Virus record (IMG/VR): IMGVR_UViG_3300009311_000060
Location: 1-24,979 of that record
From: a virus
Strand: one strand, 5' to 3'
Length of the DNA: 24,979 bases
Shown: positions 21,935 to 24,979 of the stretch, in pieces
How the letters are laid out: the number at the start of each line of letters is the position of its first letter
How positions within the stretch are numbered: position 1 is the first letter of the stretch
Position numbers and translations under genes: made by a program
Notes under the pieces: generated by a model
Databases searched by the model: none
The model's input: the letters and a program-made list of their open reading frames with translations, nothing else
Told to the model about the DNA's origin: nothing

Positions 21935-24397
21935 ATGGCAATACGATTGACAGGAACCTTCCGGGACGACGAGGACGCGAAAGTCACGGGTGTCGTCGGC
22001 TCGATGCGGGACGCTGGGACGACCACCGAACGCCACACCGACACGTCTGGCGCTGACGGCCTCGTTGAACTCACCTTCGCCACGGACGCGCTCTACGACG
22101 CCCGATTCCAGTACGGCAGCAAATACTGGACGTGGAACGGCGGCGACGAGGTGCAGGTCAAGACTATGCAGACATGGAACTCGGATGCCGACGAGTACAC
22201 GTTGTCCGTGATCCGAGGGGAGGACGCTGCCGATCAGTCCGTTGAGGTCGCGGAATTCTACGCCCTGTACGGCAACAACAACGCGCAGGACAACGACGAG
22301 GGCTATATATCTCTGGGCCTCGGCAACGACAAGACGGACGACATGCAGAAGTGGGAGGCAGCGCGCCTGACCTGGGTGGGCACGGATGTCTCGGACGGTT
22401 CAGAGGACGGCAGGCTGGACATCGGTGTGATGACGGGAGGGTCGCTGGCCGACGAACTGGCTCTGACCGGGGCGGCGCTGTACCCGTCTACGACTGACGG
22501 CTTGAATCTTGGCGGGAGTTCCAACGAGTGGGCGCACGTCTACGCGTCCGCTGCCACGATTACCGGGGACATAACTAACACTGGTGACATCACCATCGAC
22601 GCTGATAACAAGGGCTTGGTGCTCGGTGATGGGCAGGACGTTGACCTGTTCTTTGACGGCACTGATGTCGTCATGCAGATAGCAGCGACAGCGCAGATGG
22701 TGGTAGCCCGCAGCGCCGTGTCGCCTATCTACGCAAACGCCATCATGGAAATCCAGCACAACGGGGCCAATGCTGCACTTTCGCTGGCGACCACTGCCGC
22801 CTCTGAGGCGTTCATCCTCGCAAGTTCAGGTTCTTCCGGGAACGACGTGAGCGATGGGACTGATCTGTTCGCCTTCTACGGGCGCGGCTATCACACTGCT
22901 GCTTACTACCACTGTGGGAAGTTCAAGTTGGAGGTGGACGGCGCTTGTGGTGCAGGTGATATGCCGGGGCGGTGGGTGTTCGAGACGACACCGGCTGGCG
23001 GCTCTGCCACAGCCGAGGCGTTCCGCATCTCTGCGAACAAGACATTCACCTCTCAAGGCGTTGGCTACATCCCTGGCATCGACCTCGTGGCGACAGGCAA
23101 CCGCATCGACCTTGACACCGACAACGACACGTCGATCCGGGCGTCGGCGGACGATGTAGTCAAGTTCGAGATCGCAGGCACAGACGAACTAGTCCTGAAC
23201 GCCACGGAGTTGACGCCAGAGGCCAACGGCGGGCTGGCACTTGGCACGAACGTGCTTCAGTGGGGCGGGCTGGAACTCAAGGCAGGTGGCGGGATCTACT
23301 GGAACAACCACGCCAATGCCCTCCTCGAGACCTCGGGGAAACTGGTGGCTACTGGCGACCTAGTGGCGAACGACGCGGCGGGGCCGGGTTTCATTAACGA
23401 AGCCGCGACGACGACCAATCCCACCCTCGTGCCGAACAAGGCCGAAGAGGACACGGGGATCGGCTGGGCCAGCGACACGCTGCACTTCGTCGGGGGTGGG
23501 GCGAGCCTCGGCAACATCAGCGCGACAGCCCTGACGCTGCCAGCCCAGCTGGACATCGAGGGCTACGCGGCTATCGGGAACGGGAGCGCGCTGAGTGCGG
23601 ACTACACTCTATCTGTGGACCGAGACTTCAGCAGCACGGGCACAGCTGCCCAGTTGCACGTGGCGGGTGTCACGACAGTAGCGACAAACCAGGATGCTTT
23701 TGGACAAATCATTGGCACAGACCTTTCGTTCACGACGCACGCCGCAGGCACACACGGCATAATTGCTGCTCTGGGCCTGTACCCGTCTGCTGGCCTCGCC
23801 GGGAACTCTGACATCACAGTTCTGGCGACCCTGTACGTGAACAATGCCCCAGTGTACTCGGGCGGTGGCGCTGCTGCCACCACGGCATCAATCTACGTGG
23901 GGGATGGCCCCGTTGTCCTGGCTGGCACCACAAACTCAAGCAGTGCCACAACGGGCGAACTGCAAGTAGCGGGGGGTGCGGGCTTCGCCAAGGACGTTTA
24001 CCTTACTCAAGCCATCAACACACCCGACGGTATGGGCGCAGACGGCGAGCAGTTGACCTCGGGCGGCAACAGCGTGGCGATGGACTGGGCTGCGGCTGGC
24101 TCGCTGCGTGAGTTCAAACACATCCACGGCTGGCTTGACCCAACCCTGGCACTGGATCGAGTTGTCAACATCGGCAAACGAGTAGCTCTGTTCACGTACC
24201 GTCAGGGCAAGGACATCATCAACACTGGGGACTTCCAGACCGAGTATGCCGGCGTGCTGGGTGACGAGGCTCCATGGGCGATGCACCACCACGGACGCAT
24301 CTTCGACCCTGTGAGCGCCTTCGGGCACACGGCGGCGGCCATCACGGCGCTTCAGGACCGTGTGCGCTATCTGGAGGGCCAGTTGGCGGCGGCATGA
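21935..24397 (+). CDS. Large tail fibre with divergent C-terminal chaperone
   Basis: The 820-residue protein starts at the ATG at 21935 after GAGGA. It is a fibre-type protein: beta-helical stretches with motifs such as ADNKGLVLGDGQDVDLFFDG, GGLALGTNVLQWGGLELKAG and SSATTGELQVAGGAGFAKDV. The last 100 residues resemble a divergent S74-like intramolecular chaperone: S723LREFKHIHGW, then VALFTYR, TEYAGVLGDEAPWAM, and a final helix (ALQDRVRYLEGQLAA). K728 stands where the family places its Lys. It shares several fibre motifs with the 445-residue fibre at 15640-16977, so the two may be related or complementary. Host recognition is the likely role. Confidence 0.82.
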   Translation: MAIRLTGTFRDDEDAKVTGVVGSMRDAGTTTERHTDTSGADGLVELTFATDALYDARFQYGSKYWTWNGGDEVQVKTMQTWNSDADEYTLSVIRGEDAADQSVEVAEFYALYGNNNAQDNDEGYISLGLGNDKTDDMQKWEAARLTWVGTDVSDGSEDGRLDIGVMTGGSLADELALTGAALYPSTTDGLNLGGSSNEWAHVYASAATITGDITNTGDITIDADNKGLVLGDGQDVDLFFDGTDVVMQIAATAQMVVARSAVSPIYANAIMEIQHNGANAALSLATTAASEAFILASSGSSGNDVSDGTDLFAFYGRGYHTAAYYHCGKFKLEVDGACGAGDMPGRWVFETTPAGGSATAEAFRISANKTFTSQGVGYIPGIDLVATGNRIDLDTDNDTSIRASADDVVKFEIAGTDELVLNATELTPEANGGLALGTNVLQWGGLELKAGGGIYWNNHANALLETSGKLVATGDLVANDAAGPGFINEAATTTNPTLVPNKAEEDTGIGWASDTLHFVGGGASLGNISATALTLPAQLDIEGYAAIGNGSALSADYTLSVDRDFSSTGTAAQLHVAGVTTVATNQDAFGQIIGTDLSFTTHAAGTHGIIAALGLYPSAGLAGNSDITVLATLYVNNAPVYSGGGAAATTASIYVGDGPVVLAGTTNSSSATTGELQVAGGAGFAKDVYLTQAINTPDGMGADGEQLTSGGNSVAMDWAAAGSLREFKHIHGWLDPTLALDRVVNIGKRVALFTYRQGKDIINTGDFQTEYAGVLGDEAPWAMHHHGRIFDPVSAFGHTAAAITALQDRVRYLEGQLAAA

Positions 24398-24407
24398 GAC
24401 TACGAAA

Positions 24408-24424
24408 CCACACCTGGGTGTAGG
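24408..24424 (+). promoter_or_regulatory. Stem-loop touching the next ribosome binding site
   Basis: CCACAC (24408-24413) pairs with GTGT-A-GG (24418-24424, one bulged A) around a CTGG loop. The right arm contains the start of AGGAGG (24422-24427), the ribosome binding site for the 24433 gene, so folding could modulate initiation. Only 6 pairs form. Confidence 0.3.
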
Positions 24425-24432
24425 AGGACAGC

Positions 24433-24702
24433 ATGGCGACGACAGGACAGCTCAGGGACTTCCTCGGGGAACGGCTCGGGGACACGACGGCGGCCAGGAA
24501 CGCGAAGTTGAAGCGGGCCGCTATCGGCCTCGGCCACCGATGGAAGCTCGTCGATGACCCGGAGGCCGAAGAGCCGGTAGCTCGAGACGCCACAGCCGAC
24601 GACATCGCGGACCGCGTGTTCACGTACCTACAGGGCGAGGTCCTTGCGGGCGAGGAGGAGAAGGCGGTGGAAGACGCGGCAGCTACCGCGTCCGACTTCT
24701 AA
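24433..24702 (+). CDS. Hypothetical protein, 89 aa
   Basis: AGGAGG precedes the ATG at 24433 by 5 bases. The protein is helical and charged, beginning MATTGQLRDFLGERLGDTTA; ATADDIADRVFTYLQGEVLA is followed by an acidic tail. There are no cysteines and no membrane segment. The first part (LRDFLGERLGDTTAARNAKL) looks like a small adaptor- or helix-bundle-like N-terminus, but no family can be named. It follows the long fibre gene and precedes another small gene. Confidence 0.65.
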   Translation: MATTGQLRDFLGERLGDTTAARNAKLKRAAIGLGHRWKLVDDPEAEEPVARDATADDIADRVFTYLQGEVLAGEEEKAVEDAAATASDF

Positions 24703-24736
24703 ACGGCATAACACCAGGCATGGGGGAGATTGAAAC

Positions 24737-24979
24737 GTGGCAGAGAACAGACGCATCCCGATCAAGGACACGATCGTCGACATCTACGGCGACCCACTCC
24801 GGTATGCCGTCATTGACCAGCTGACGGGGGAGGCGAAGCCGGACCCCGACAGCGAGCGGTGCGATAGGTGCAGCCGAGGGGTCCGGAACCTCGTGTACGC
24901 ACCCGGCACCCTGGACGTCCTCCGGCAGCTCATTGACGGCCTGCCGGTCGAGGTCATCCGGCGTGGGGACTCCGCCGCG
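24737..24979 (+). CDS. Hypothetical protein, 3' end missing
   Basis: The GTG at 24737 is preceded by GGGGGAGA (24723-24730); 81 codons are open to the window edge. The visible part begins VAENRRIPIKDTIVDIYGDP and contains a single CDRC motif (residues 42-45) followed by a helical segment (LDVLRQLIDGLPVEVIRRGD). Half of a zinc site is present, and the rest may lie beyond the window or the cysteines may be incidental. The function is unknown. Confidence 0.6.
   Translation, partial: MAENRRIPIKDTIVDIYGDPLRYAVIDQLTGEAKPDPDSERCDRCSRGVRNLVYAPGTLDVLRQLIDGLPVEVIRRGDSAA

Noticed and set aside
1-24979. CRISPR array, tRNA genes, insertion sequences, attachment sites
   Set aside because: No regularly spaced repeats, cloverleaf sequence, transposase or integrase was seen on reading both strands by eye.

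Overview
The window is a stretch of tailed double-stranded DNA phage genome (or a prophage or metagenomic phage contig) and carries most of a virion assembly module. Every gene I accept is on the + strand. Genes are tightly packed, with repeated stop/start overlaps (TGATG, TAATG). G+C is roughly 60% by eye, with strong G/C preference at third codon positions. Together with -10-like TAGAAT/TACAAT boxes lacking clear -35 elements, GC-rich hairpins lacking U-tracts, and GTG/TTG starts, this suits a high-GC host, possibly an actinobacterium; the host is an inference. I see no integrase, repressor, lysis enzyme, polymerase or tRNA.

Layout. (1) Positions 1-2648 hold about ten very small genes of unknown function. 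Several carry CxxC zinc-binding pairs; one encodes a 40-residue single-pass membrane protein, one appears frameshifted, and one contains a nested inverted repeat. (2) 2648-4147 is the terminase large subunit (ATPase plus nuclease). (3) 4165-6255 is the portal. (4) 6269-11683 holds two unknown, probably virion-associated proteins and a 1389-residue protein resembling the large 'polyvalent' phage proteins, a candidate internal/ejection protein. (5) 11719-13596 is an acidic scaffold followed by the major capsid protein. (6) 13646-14188 is a free-standing HNH endonuclease. (7) 14233-16977 holds two beta-rich probable decoration/fibre proteins (one with an apparent -1 frameshift) and a fibre ending in an S74-type intramolecular chaperone. 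(8) 17039-19934 holds small accessory proteins, a two-site zinc protein and a probable head-tail adaptor. (9) 19934-24397 encodes a probable beta-propeller nozzle/tail-hub protein and a second, 820-residue fibre with a divergent chaperone tail. (10) 24433-24979 holds one complete and one truncated small gene.

How it fits together. The terminase packages DNA through the portal into a procapsid built from scaffold and capsid protein. No capsid protease, tail tube, tape measure or tail-assembly chaperone is visible. The order terminase, portal, large internal protein, scaffold, capsid, adaptor, nozzle-like protein, fibres fits a short-tailed (podovirus-like) phage. The non-coding gaps are short but unusually structured: most gaps in the 13.6-17.0 kb head/fibre region hold a GC-rich stem-loop between the stop codon and the next ribosome binding site, one of them a 10-bp stem closed by a cUUCGg tetraloop. 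The best candidates for something undescribed are these inter-gene hairpins, the nested decamer inverted repeat at 736-814, the two apparent frameshifts, the 1389-residue protein and a zinc-knuckle-like insertion in a fibre chaperone domain.
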